In this document: in pieces, positions 9,928 through 17,863 of the stretch
How the letters are laid out: each line of letters starts with the position of its first letter
How positions within the stretch are numbered: position 1 is the first letter of the stretch
From: CAVPCY01 sp963770765
GTDB taxonomy: Bacteria > Actinomycetota > Coriobacteriia > Anaerosomatales > PHET01
Assembly: GCA_963770765.1 (NCBI GenBank)
Contig: CAVYQS010000007.1
Location: 410,264 to 474,263 of the forward strand
Reading direction: 5' to 3'
DNA: 64,000 nucleotides
Made by a program: the position numbers and the translations under genes
Notes under the pieces: generated by a model
What the model saw: only the letters and a program-made list of their open reading frames with translations
The model's database searches: none
What the model was told of the DNA's origin: nothing

Positions 9928-9975
9928 GCGCCCACCTCTCCAAGCGTGCGATAATCGCTTCCGGGAGGTGGGCGC
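9928..9975. promoter_or_regulatory. Long interrupted palindrome over promoter and RBS
   Basis: GCGCCCACCTC (9928-9938) is repeated as a perfect reverse complement at 9965-9975, ending directly at the ATG at 9976. Inside lies a second pair, AAGCG (9942-9946) and CGCTT (9956-9960). The 3' arm contains the Shine-Dalgarno sequence GGAGGTG, and the loop contains GATAAT, a possible -10 box. It may act as an operator, or as an RNA hairpin hiding the RBS if transcription starts upstream. Confidence 0.55.
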
Positions 9976-10467
9976 ATGCGTACGGTCATCGGGGTGATGG
10001 GCGGCGCCGTCGCAAGCGACAGCGTCACCGCGAACGCCTACGAGGTGGGCCGGCTGATCGCCGAGCAGGGCTGGGTGCTGCTCAACGGTGGCCGCGACGC
10101 GGGCGTCATGGCCGCATCGGCGATGGGAGCCTCGGAGGCGGGCGGTCTCGTGATCGGCATCCTGCCCGGCGAGAACTCCGTCGCGGCCTCTCCCCACGTC
10201 GACGTCGCCATCCCCACCGGCATGGGCGATGCGCGCAACATCATCAACGTGCTCGCGAGCGACGCCGTCATCGCGCTGCCCGGCGGTGCGGGAACCATCT
10301 CGGAGGTCGCGCTCGCGCTCAAGAGCGGCCGCACCGTCATCGCGCTCGACTTCGCGTTGGGGACCGCCTTCGACCAGTACTACGCCAAGGGGCTGCTCAT
10401 GGATGCCTCCACGCCCCATGAGGCCGTCTTGCTCGCGTCCCACTGCGTCGTCAGAGGCGAGCTGTGA
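9976..10467 (+). CDS. TIGR00725/LOG-like Rossmann protein
   Basis: A 163-aa Rossmann-fold protein of the DprA/LOG-like superfamily. It begins with VIGVMGGAVA, has LLNGGRDAGVMAA, and carries the nucleotide/phosphate motif PGGAGTISE at 102-110. Proteins of this TIGR00725 type are short and their substrates are mostly unknown; some relatives bind molybdenum cofactor or act as cytokinin-activating LOG phosphoribohydrolases. It overlaps the next gene by 4 nt (GTGA), so it heads a small operon with the SDR gene. An unusual palindrome covers its promoter and RBS. Confidence 0.75.
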   Translation: MRTVIGVMGGAVASDSVTANAYEVGRLIAEQGWVLLNGGRDAGVMAASAMGASEAGGLVIGILPGENSVAASPHVDVAIPTGMGDARNIINVLASDAVIALPGGAGTISEVALALKSGRTVIALDFALGTAFDQYYAKGLLMDASTPHEAVLLASHCVVRGEL

Positions 10468-11279
10468 CCCTCGACGGCAAGGTCATCGTGGTGACCGGTT
10501 CCACGCGCGGCATCGGGCTCGCGATCGTGCAGGCGGCCGCTGAGCGCGGTGCCACCGTCGTCGTGAGCTCGCGCTCCGCCGAGATGAGCGCCCGGGTCGC
10601 CACCGACCTCAGGGCCGCGGGGGCGAGCGCGACGGGCTTCTCGGCGGATGTCAGCGACTACGACCAGATCGTCGCGCTCCGCGATCACGCGATCGCGAAC
10701 CACGGCCGGATCGATGTGTGGTTCAACAACGCGGGCGTGAGCAACGGCTACCGCCCGCTCGACGAGGAGAGCCCCGAGGAGCTGCACGACCTGATCGCGA
10801 TCAACCTGCTCGGCCACATGTACGGCGCACGGGCGGTCATCCCGTACTTCCGGGAGCACGGCGGCTACCTGATGAACATGTGCGGGCGCGGGTGGAAGGG
10901 GCCGGCAACGCCCTACACGACCGCGTACGCGGCCAGCAAGGCGGCGATCGCCTCCCTCACGCGCTCGCTTGCCGCCGAGAATCGCGATATCGCGAACCTC
11001 TCGGTGAACGCCTTCACGCCCGGGATGGTCGACACCGACTTCTACGTGGACATCAAGTGCAGCCCTCGGCTCGAGGCCACCAGGGGCAACGTGAGACTCG
11101 CGCTCGACGCGTTCGGGACGCCGCTTCACGAAGTGGGCGCCCGAGCTGCGCGCCTCATCGCCGAGAGGCCCGGCGCGACTACGGGAAAGGTGTATCCGAT
11201 GCTCACCGCGGGCCGTCTGATGTCGGGCGGAGCGAAGATGGCGTGGTGGGGTATGACCGGCAAGATGAAGAGAGGCTGA
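10464..11279 (+). CDS. SDR-family oxidoreductase
   Basis: A 271-aa short-chain dehydrogenase/reductase. The N-terminal dinucleotide-binding motif is TGSTRGIGLA (11-20), NNAG occurs at 88-91, and the active-site Tyr and Lys are in YAASK (Tyr155, Lys159). The usual catalytic Ser about 13 residues before the Tyr is not obvious: the strand reads NMCGRGWKG instead. The C-terminal part (LIAERPGATTGKVYPML) is typical of the family. The GTG start overlaps the preceding stop, and the ABC-transporter gene follows after 3 nt, so the operon may extend through 14393. The substrate is unknown. Confidence 0.85.
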   Translation: MTLDGKVIVVTGSTRGIGLAIVQAAAERGATVVVSSRSAEMSARVATDLRAAGASATGFSADVSDYDQIVALRDHAIANHGRIDVWFNNAGVSNGYRPLDEESPEELHDLIAINLLGHMYGARAVIPYFREHGGYLMNMCGRGWKGPATPYTTAYAASKAAIASLTRSLAAENRDIANLSVNAFTPGMVDTDFYVDIKCSPRLEATRGNVRLALDAFGTPLHEVGARAARLIAERPGATTGKVYPMLTAGRLMSGGAKMAWWGMTGKMKRG

Positions 11280-11282
11280 CCG

Positions 11283-12011
11283 ATGCCCCAGACCGAGGAC
11301 CTCGTGGTCATGCGCGACGTCCGTAAGACCTACCACATGGGCGAGGTCGAGGTTCAGGCGCTGCACGTCGCCGAGCTGTCGATCAAGGCCGGCGAGTTCG
11401 TGGCGATCCTCGGGCCTTCAGGCTCGGGCAAGACGACCCTGCTCAACCTCATCGGCGGCATCGATGCACCCACCAGCGGGTCGATCGTCTTCAACGGGCA
11501 AGAGATCTCGGGCCTGAACCGCAAACAGCTCACCCTGTTTCGCCGAGAGAACATCGGCTTCGTGTTCCAGTTCTTCAACCTGATCCCCACCCTCACCGCC
11601 GAGGAGAACGTGCGCTTCGCTCTCGAGCTCTCGGAGCGCGACGGTCAGGGAACCGGGCTCGACGCCGCAGAACTGCTGGACAAGGTCGGACTCGCCGAAC
11701 GAACCCACCACTTCCCCGCGCAGCTCTCCGGCGGCGAGCAGCAGCGCGTCGCCGTGGCGCGCGCGCTCGCGAAGGCGCCGAAGCTGATCCTGGGCGACGA
11801 GCCCACCGGCAACCTCGACTTCCGCACCGGCAAGCTCGTGCTGGGGGCGCTGCGCGACGTCAACCGGGAAGAGGGCGCCGCGGTCGTGCTCGTCACCCAC
11901 AACATGCCGCTCGCGGCGATCGCCGATCGCGTACTGCAACTTCGGGACGGCGCGATCGTCTCGCAAGAGTTCAACAGCTCGCCACTCGACCCCGACGACG
12001 TGACCTGGTAG
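11283..12011 (+). CDS. ABC transporter ATP-binding protein (LolD/MacB type)
   Basis: A 242-aa ATPase with Walker A GPSGSGKTT (Lys50), the Q-loop in VFQFFNLIP, signature LSGGEQQR (148-155), Walker B LILGDEP (catalytic Glu173) and the H-loop VLVTHN. This is the LolD/MacB/FtsE-like group, which pairs with FtsX-domain permeases; such a permease is encoded 9 nt downstream. It energises the exporter or mechanotransmission complex formed with it. It starts 3 nt after the SDR stop. Confidence 0.95.
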   Translation: MPQTEDLVVMRDVRKTYHMGEVEVQALHVAELSIKAGEFVAILGPSGSGKTTLLNLIGGIDAPTSGSIVFNGQEISGLNRKQLTLFRRENIGFVFQFFNLIPTLTAEENVRFALELSERDGQGTGLDAAELLDKVGLAERTHHFPAQLSGGEQQRVAVARALAKAPKLILGDEPTGNLDFRTGKLVLGALRDVNREEGAAVVLVTHNMPLAAIADRVLQLRDGAIVSQEFNSSPLDPDDVTW

Positions 12012-12020
12012 GCCGATCCC

Positions 12021-14393
12021 ATGAGCATGCTCTCGCTCAAAGCGTGGCGAGACACCCTGGCTCACAAGGGGCAGTTCATCGCGCTCATCGTCTTGGTCTC
12101 GCTCGGCATCACGAGCTTCGTGACGTTCCAGAACGGCTACTACGACCTTCGGGCGTCGCTGGATACCGCCTACAGCCGTTTGCTGTTCGCCGACATCACC
12201 GGCCACGTGGAACGCATGCCGCTGTCTGCGTCGCGCGACATCGAGCGGATTCCCGGCGTCGTGGCGGCACGAGTCAGGACCGTCCAGGACGTGGGACTCG
12301 AACTCGCCAGCGGCGACCAGGCCACCGCGCGGATCATCTCGGTGCCCAACGGCCCGGGCTCGACCGTCAACGACGTGTACGTGGAGGCGGGGCGCTACCC
12401 CGCGCCGGGCAGCCGCAACGAGGTGCTGCTCAACCCCAAGTTCGCCGCCGAGACCGGCACGGGCGTCAACAGCATGCTCACGCTTCGGATAGGGGGAGAG
12501 CGTCGCGAGGTGCGCGTCGTGGGTATCGCGTCGGACCCGGAGTACCTGTATGCGCTCCGCTCCACCGGCGACCTTCCCTCACCGGGCGACTTCGCCGTGC
12601 TGTTCGTCCCCGAGAGCGGGATCGAACGCCTGCTGGGCACGGTCGGTTCGGGCAACGACGTCGCGGTCAGGGCGCCGGGCGCCGATATCGACGTCCTCAC
12701 CGATCGGCTGGAGGATGAGCTCCGGCCTTACGGGCTCGTCGATACCGTGCCGCGTGCCGATCAGCCCGGCGTCGACGGGCTTCGCTCGGAGCTCGAGCAG
12801 AACCGGGTGATGGCCCGCACCCTGCCTGTGCTCGTCTTGCTGATCAGCTCGATGTCGCTGTTCATCGCCCTCTCTCGGCTGGTCACCGCACAGCGAGGGG
12901 AGATCGGACTGGCCAAGGCGCTCGGCTACACCGACCTGCAGATCATGGCCCACTACCTCAGTTTCGCCCTCATCATCGCGCTGGGTGGCTCCCTGCTGGG
13001 AGTCGGGCTCGGATTGCTGGGCGCCCGCGGGGTCGCTGCGAGCTACGTGAGCCTGCTGGGAATACCGTTTCTCCAAAGCGGGGTCTACCCGGGGGTCATC
13101 GCGATCGCCGTGGGCATCGCCGTGCTCTCATGCGTGCTGGCCGCCCTGGTTCCGGCACGCAACTCCGCGCGGCTCGCTCCCGCGGTGGCCATGCACGCCG
13201 ACCCCAACAAGTCGCTCGCCGGAGGTCGCATCCCCCTTGTCGAGCGCGTACTCGGGCCCCTGCTGCCACGCACCTTCACCATCCGCGTCCCGCTTCGCAA
13301 CATCTTCCGGGCGAGGCGCCGCAGCCTCTACACGGTGCTGGGGATCGCGTTCGCGATGGTCTTGTCGGTGGTGACCGTGTCGATGTTCGACTCCATCGAC
13401 TTCCTGCTCGACGAGACGTTCGTCAAAGTCGAGCGGTGGGACATCGCGGCGGTGTTCGACTCGCCGGTGGGTGAGGCGCGCATCGCCGAAGTCCGGAGTC
13501 TCGACGGGGTCGAGCGGGTCCAGCCGGCGTTGCTGCTGCCCGTCACCATCACCTACGGAGACGCCGAGGCGGACGTCTCGCTCACGGCGATGCGCCCCGA
13601 GGCGGACTTCCACGGGTTCGTGAACCCGCGCGGCGCCGAACCCTCGGAGGCTCTCGCAGCGGGCGAGCTCGTCATCGCGGCCTCGACCGCCGAGAAGCTC
13701 GGCGTGAACACGGGAACGCGCGTCGAGGTGGACTCGCCGCTCGTGGACGATCCGGTGATGATGGTCGTGGGTTCGCTCAGCGAGGAGACGTTGGGCCAGC
13801 CCGCCTTCGTCTCGCTCGACGCAGCCGGCGACCTGATCGGCGGGGTGGCCAACCGGTTCAACGCCCTGTACATCGACGCGGACTCCGCGCGGTCTCTGCG
13901 GGTCCAAGACGAGATCTACGACATGCCCGGAGCGGCGAGCGTGCAGGTGAAGGAGGGACTCGTCGAACGGCTCAAGACCCTGCTCGAGCTGTTCAACGTG
14001 TTCGGCACGGTGCTCCTGATGTTCGGATCCGCGTTGGCGTTCGTCGTCGTCTTCACGACGTTCACCGCCAACGTCTCGGAACGGACCCGCGAGATCGCGA
14101 CGATGCGCACGATCGGTGAGGACAACGTGCGCCTCACGATCATGATCACGTTGGAGAACATGCTGATCGCTCTCGCGGCGCTGCCACTGGGCATCTGGCT
14201 CGGCCTCCAGGCGACCAACGCGGTGTTCTCCTCGTTCGAGACAGACGCCTACACCCTCAGGGCGTTCATCTACCCCGAGAGCATCGTGCGCATCTGCGTC
14301 CTGATGATCGTGGTGCTGCTCCTGTCCGAGATCCCGCCGGTGCGCCGCATCTTCCGCCTCGACCTCGCCGAGGCCACCAAGGTCATGGAGTAG
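12021..14393 (+). CDS. ABC transporter permease, two FtsX domains
   Basis: A 790-aa permease with an N-terminal membrane helix (about 18-40), a large extracytoplasmic MacB-core-like region, three helices of a first FtsX domain (about 260-400, including LVTAQRGEIGLAKALGYTD), a second extracytoplasmic region, and a second FtsX domain at the C terminus (TANVSERTREIATMRTIGED, then helices). The duplicated layout is typical of DUF214/LolC-like permeases of Gram-positive bacteria. With the ATPase just upstream it likely moves lipids, peptides or drugs at the membrane; no substrate can be read from the sequence. Confidence 0.92.
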   Translation: MSMLSLKAWRDTLAHKGQFIALIVLVSLGITSFVTFQNGYYDLRASLDTAYSRLLFADITGHVERMPLSASRDIERIPGVVAARVRTVQDVGLELASGDQATARIISVPNGPGSTVNDVYVEAGRYPAPGSRNEVLLNPKFAAETGTGVNSMLTLRIGGERREVRVVGIASDPEYLYALRSTGDLPSPGDFAVLFVPESGIERLLGTVGSGNDVAVRAPGADIDVLTDRLEDELRPYGLVDTVPRADQPGVDGLRSELEQNRVMARTLPVLVLLISSMSLFIALSRLVTAQRGEIGLAKALGYTDLQIMAHYLSFALIIALGGSLLGVGLGLLGARGVAASYVSLLGIPFLQSGVYPGVIAIAVGIAVLSCVLAALVPARNSARLAPAVAMHADPNKSLAGGRIPLVERVLGPLLPRTFTIRVPLRNIFRARRRSLYTVLGIAFAMVLSVVTVSMFDSIDFLLDETFVKVERWDIAAVFDSPVGEARIAEVRSLDGVERVQPALLLPVTITYGDAEADVSLTAMRPEADFHGFVNPRGAEPSEALAAGELVIAASTAEKLGVNTGTRVEVDSPLVDDPVMMVVGSLSEETLGQPAFVSLDAAGDLIGGVANRFNALYIDADSARSLRVQDEIYDMPGAASVQVKEGLVERLKTLLELFNVFGTVLLMFGSALAFVVVFTTFTANVSERTREIATMRTIGEDNVRLTIMITLENMLIALAALPLGIWLGLQATNAVFSSFETDAYTLRAFIYPESIVRICVLMIVVLLLSEIPPVRRIFRLDLAEATKVME

Positions 14394-14419
14394 CCGCCGG
14401 CACCGGCTCTCGATGAGCG

Positions 14420-16807
14420 CTACCGCCGAGGGCCTCCCCCCGGGCCCAGTCCGTGACCTCCGAAGCCATCGCGCAACGCTGTGAGGACACGACCCGCGTA
14501 GCGCGGGGCGCTCTCAGAGGCGATCCGCGCTGCCAGCGACGCATCGATGACCGGAGTGGGGATGCCCGTCTCGGCGGCCACGCGGATCGTCCACTCCCCC
14601 TCGCCCGAGTGACCCACGACCCCGCTCACTCCCTCGAGATCGTCGCCGTAACTCCGATACGCTTCGTGCAGCCAGCCCACGAGTCTCGACTCGATCACGC
14701 TCCGGTGCTGATAGAGATCGGCGACCTTCTCGAGGTCCAGCGCGAACGGCGAGGCGTGCAACACCTCGAACCCCTCGGCGATCGCCTGCATCATGCCGTA
14801 CTCGATGCCGTTGTGGACCATCTTCACGAAGTGCCCGGCGCCGTGCCCCTCGAAGAAGCAGTAGCCGCCCGGGGTCGCGACGTCGGCGAACATCGGCTCG
14901 ACGGCGTCGAAGGCGTCGCGCGCGCCGCCCACCATGAGCGTCGCGCCGTTTCGCGCACCGGCCGGTCCGCCGCTCGTCCCGCAGTCGAGGTAGCGCACTC
15001 CCCGCTCGGCGAGCCGCTCGGCGCGCGGGGCCGCATCCCGGTAGAAGGAGTTCCCGGCGTCGATGACGATGTCGCCCGGCGACAGCAGCGCGTCGAGTCC
15101 CGGCGCGCCGTCGGCACCGAAGAGCAGCGCGTCCACGGGAGCTCCGGCCGGGACCATCAGCCAGATCACGCGGGGCGGCGCGAGCTTGCTCACGAGCTCG
15201 GTCAGCGACGCGACCGGCATCAGGCCTTCCGGCTCCATCGCCTCGGCCACCGAGTGGGTGCGGTTCCAGCCCACGACCTCCCAGCCGTGGTCGATGAGGT
15301 TGCGCGCCAGGCCGGCACCCATCTTTCCGAGACCCGCCATACCCACGCGACCTTCGGTCTGCGCTGCGACGATCGCCTCAGCTGCACGGCTCACGATATC
15401 GACGCTGTCGGGCTCGTAGTGCTCGAGCGGCGCCAATCCGTCGCGCCAACCGGCGGTGATCGGATCGATGAAGCGCCAGCCCGCGTCCACCTCGCGGGTG
15501 GAGACGAACAGCGTCTGATCACCTCGGAACGAGTCGTGAAGCAGCTTGGCGTACTCCTCGACGTACTGTGCCTTCTCGGCCTTCTCGTAGAGGAAGAACG
15601 AGAACGTGCGCTCCTCCACTTCGCTCTCGAAGCCGGGCTTCTTGGTGAAGAAGACGATCTCGATGCGGTCCGACGGCTCGAGTGTGAACACGACCCTGTT
15701 CGCGGGATGCTCGAGGCCGTCGCACAGGCAGGGATGCGGGTGCTTGAAGGTGACCGTGATGCGCTTGCACGCGGGGCCCATCCGCTTTCCGCTCTCCATC
15801 ATCACCGGCACGCCGGCCCAGCGCGGACCGTTGAGTCGGGTGAGGATGCGGAAGTACGTCTCGGTCTGGGAGTCGGGAGAGACCCCGCCGATATCGCGGA
15901 AGCCGTGGTGCTGCGCGCGGAACGTGTTCTCCGCGACCTCGCCCGGCGTCATGAGCGACAGGGACTCGATCACGTCGGCGCGGGCCTCCCGGATGTCGTG
16001 CGGGGCGGCGGATGCGGGCTGGTCCATCGCCACCAGCGCGAGCATCTGCAGCAGGTGGTTCTGCCCCACGTCGCGCAGAGCGCCCACGGCGTCGTAGAAC
16101 GCGCCGCGTTTCTCGGCGCCGATCTCCTCGAGGAGCGTGATGTCGATGCTGGCGATCGCGCTGCGGTTCCACTCCGCCTCGAACAGGTTGTTGGTGAAGC
16201 GGAAGTTCATGATGCCTTGCAGCATCTCTTTGGCGAGGTAGTGGTCGATGCGGTAGATCTGCTCCTCGCGAAAGAGGCTTGCGAGCAGGGTATCGAGCTC
16301 GCGCGCGCTGCCCTCGTCATCACCGAAGGGCTTCTCCACGAGCACGCGCGTCCAGCCCATGAGGTCGCTGCACTCGGCGGTGAGCCCGCTCGACGCGAGG
16401 TTCCTGAAGATCATCTCGTAGTGCTCGGGGGGAACGGCCAGATAGAACAGCTTGTTGGAGCAGACCCCCCACTCGTCTTGGATGCCGCCGAGAAGCTCCG
16501 CGGTAGCGGCATAGGAATCGGCATCCGGGAACTGCCCGTACTGGTAGCAGAACAGGCCCAGGAACTCCTCGACGTCTGCCGGGTCCGCATCGGCGGCCCG
16601 CTCGGCGAGGATTCCTCGGATGTGCTCGCGAAGCTCCGCGTCACCCCAGTCGCGTCGGCCAAAACCCACGACCCGGAACCTCTCGGGAAGCTGTCCTTTG
16701 CCTCGCAGGTAGTACAGCGATGGCACGACCTTTCTGGCCATGAGATCGCCGGTCGCTCCGAAGACGACGAGGACGGTGGGTGCGATGTCGGCTGCGAAGG
16801 TGGTCAT
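14420..16807 (-). CDS. zwf-gnd: Glucose-6-phosphate dehydrogenase / 6-phosphogluconate dehydrogenase fusion
   Basis: One 795-aa frame joins two oxidative pentose-phosphate enzymes. Residues 1 to about 465 are G6PDH: the nucleotide-binding start VLVVFGATGDLMARK, catalytic RIDHYLAKE (His189) and the C-terminal PLEHYEPDS. From about 488 a short (decarboxylating, GndA/YqeC-type) 6PGDH follows: VGMAGLGKMGAGLARNL, DAGNSFYRD, GTSGGPAGARNG and FVKMVHNGIEYGMMQ with the catalytic Lys. There is no stop and no start with an RBS at the junction. The ATG at 16807 begins MTTFAADIAP; the frame stays open upstream, but that extension looks non-coding. A lactonase is not present here. The gene diverges from an amidohydrolase. 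Confidence 0.93.
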   Translation of the reverse strand: MTTFAADIAPTVLVVFGATGDLMARKVVPSLYYLRGKGQLPERFRVVGFGRRDWGDAELREHIRGILAERAADADPADVEEFLGLFCYQYGQFPDADSYAATAELLGGIQDEWGVCSNKLFYLAVPPEHYEMIFRNLASSGLTAECSDLMGWTRVLVEKPFGDDEGSARELDTLLASLFREEQIYRIDHYLAKEMLQGIMNFRFTNNLFEAEWNRSAIASIDITLLEEIGAEKRGAFYDAVGALRDVGQNHLLQMLALVAMDQPASAAPHDIREARADVIESLSLMTPGEVAENTFRAQHHGFRDIGGVSPDSQTETYFRILTRLNGPRWAGVPVMMESGKRMGPACKRITVTFKHPHPCLCDGLEHPANRVVFTLEPSDRIEIVFFTKKPGFESEVEERTFSFFLYEKAEKAQYVEEYAKLLHDSFRGDQTLFVSTREVDAGWRFIDPITAGWRDGLAPLEHYEPDSVDIVSRAAEAIVAAQTEGRVGMAGLGKMGAGLARNLIDHGWEVVGWNRTHSVAEAMEPEGLMPVASLTELVSKLAPPRVIWLMVPAGAPVDALLFGADGAPGLDALLSPGDIVIDAGNSFYRDAAPRAERLAERGVRYLDCGTSGGPAGARNGATLMVGGARDAFDAVEPMFADVATPGGYCFFEGHGAGHFVKMVHNGIEYGMMQAIAEGFEVLHASPFALDLEKVADLYQHRSVIESRLVGWLHEAYRSYGDDLEGVSGVVGHSGEGEWTIRVAAETGIPTPVIDASLAARIASESAPRYAGRVLTALRDGFGGHGLGPGGGPRR

Positions 16808-16897
16808 GAGCGGGCACGCCTCTCGGTCGGTCGATCGGGGAGCTACGTGGTGATTGTTCCCCGCGCCGGAGCGTGCGCATCTGCTACCGTTCTCGGC

Positions 16898-17692
16898 ATG
16901 CCGATAATCGACGTCCACACCCACGCTTGGACCGACGCGCTGGCCGCGAAGGCGCTGCCCGCCCTGCTCGCGAATGCGCGCGGCAGCCTCACCGCCCACT
17001 ACGACGGGACGATCGCCGGGCTCATCGCCGAGATGGACCGCACGGGTGTCGATATCTCGATCGTGCAGCCGGTGGCCACCAAGCCCTCGCAGGTTTCGGC
17101 GATCAACGACTGGGCCGCCGGGATCGCCGACCCGCGTATCGTCGCGTTCGGCGCGATGCACCCCGGCACAGACGACCCGGCAGCCGAGATCGAACGGATG
17201 GCGGCGCTTGGGCTCAAGGGCTTCAAGATGCACCCCGAGCATCAGGACTTCGAGCCGCACGACCCGCGGCTCGGCCCGATATGGCGCGCCGCGATCGATC
17301 GCGGGATGATCGTCCTCTTTCACGCCGGAGCGGATGTGATCCACCCCTCGGTGCGCGGCACCGCAGAGTCGTTCGGGCGCCTGATCGACGCGTGGCCCGA
17401 CCTGCGCGCGATCCTCGCTCACTTGGGCGGCTTCAGGCAGTGGCAGCAGGTCGCCGACCACCTTCAGGGCCGCGATGTGTGGCTCGACACCGCCTACACC
17501 CTGGGGCACCTCCCCGACGATGAGTTCGTCGAGCTGGTTCGCGCCCACGGAACCGACCGGGTCCTGTTCGGCAGCGACGGACCGTGGACGGACGCCGCGG
17601 CCGAGGTCGCACACCTGAGTTCGCTGGGCTTCTCGGACGGAGAACTCACCGGCATCCTGGGTGGCAACGCGCAGAGGATGCTGCGCCGCTAG
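16898..17692 (+). CDS. Amidohydrolase-2 family metal-dependent hydrolase
   Basis: A 264-aa TIM-barrel hydrolase of the amidohydrolase-2 (ACMSD/decarboxylase-like) group. Visible metal-site features are DVHTHAW at the N terminus (the HxH pair), KMHPEHQDF, LFHAGAD and LAHLGG, and a C-terminal FGSDGPW with the Asp ligand. The ATG at 16898 starts MPIIDVHTH; a much longer in-frame reading upstream runs antisense through the zwf-gnd gene and is not coding. The gene is divergent from zwf-gnd with 90 nt between them. The substrate cannot be predicted. Confidence 0.88.
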   Translation: MPIIDVHTHAWTDALAAKALPALLANARGSLTAHYDGTIAGLIAEMDRTGVDISIVQPVATKPSQVSAINDWAAGIADPRIVAFGAMHPGTDDPAAEIERMAALGLKGFKMHPEHQDFEPHDPRLGPIWRAAIDRGMIVLFHAGADVIHPSVRGTAESFGRLIDAWPDLRAILAHLGGFRQWQQVADHLQGRDVWLDTAYTLGHLPDDEFVELVRAHGTDRVLFGSDGPWTDAAAEVAHLSSLGFSDGELTGILGGNAQRMLRR

Positions 17693-17863
17693 CAGGCACG
17701 TGCATTCGGCAGACGGCGAACGGGAATCGCCCACGACGGGTACAAGAGTCGTGAAACGCCCGCATCGCAGCGGGGTTCGCCACACTGCCAGCACCACGAG
17801 AACGTCAATCGGCCCTCTCCCGTCGCGTCTTGCCGGCACACACGGGATTGAGGGGGCAGTCAA

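Noticed and set aside
14453..16897. Very long plus-strand open frame opposite zwf-gnd, in frame with the amidohydrolase
   Set aside because: It is the antisense shadow of a high-GC gene; the protein has no recognisable family and the amidohydrolase motifs begin only at the ATG at 16898.
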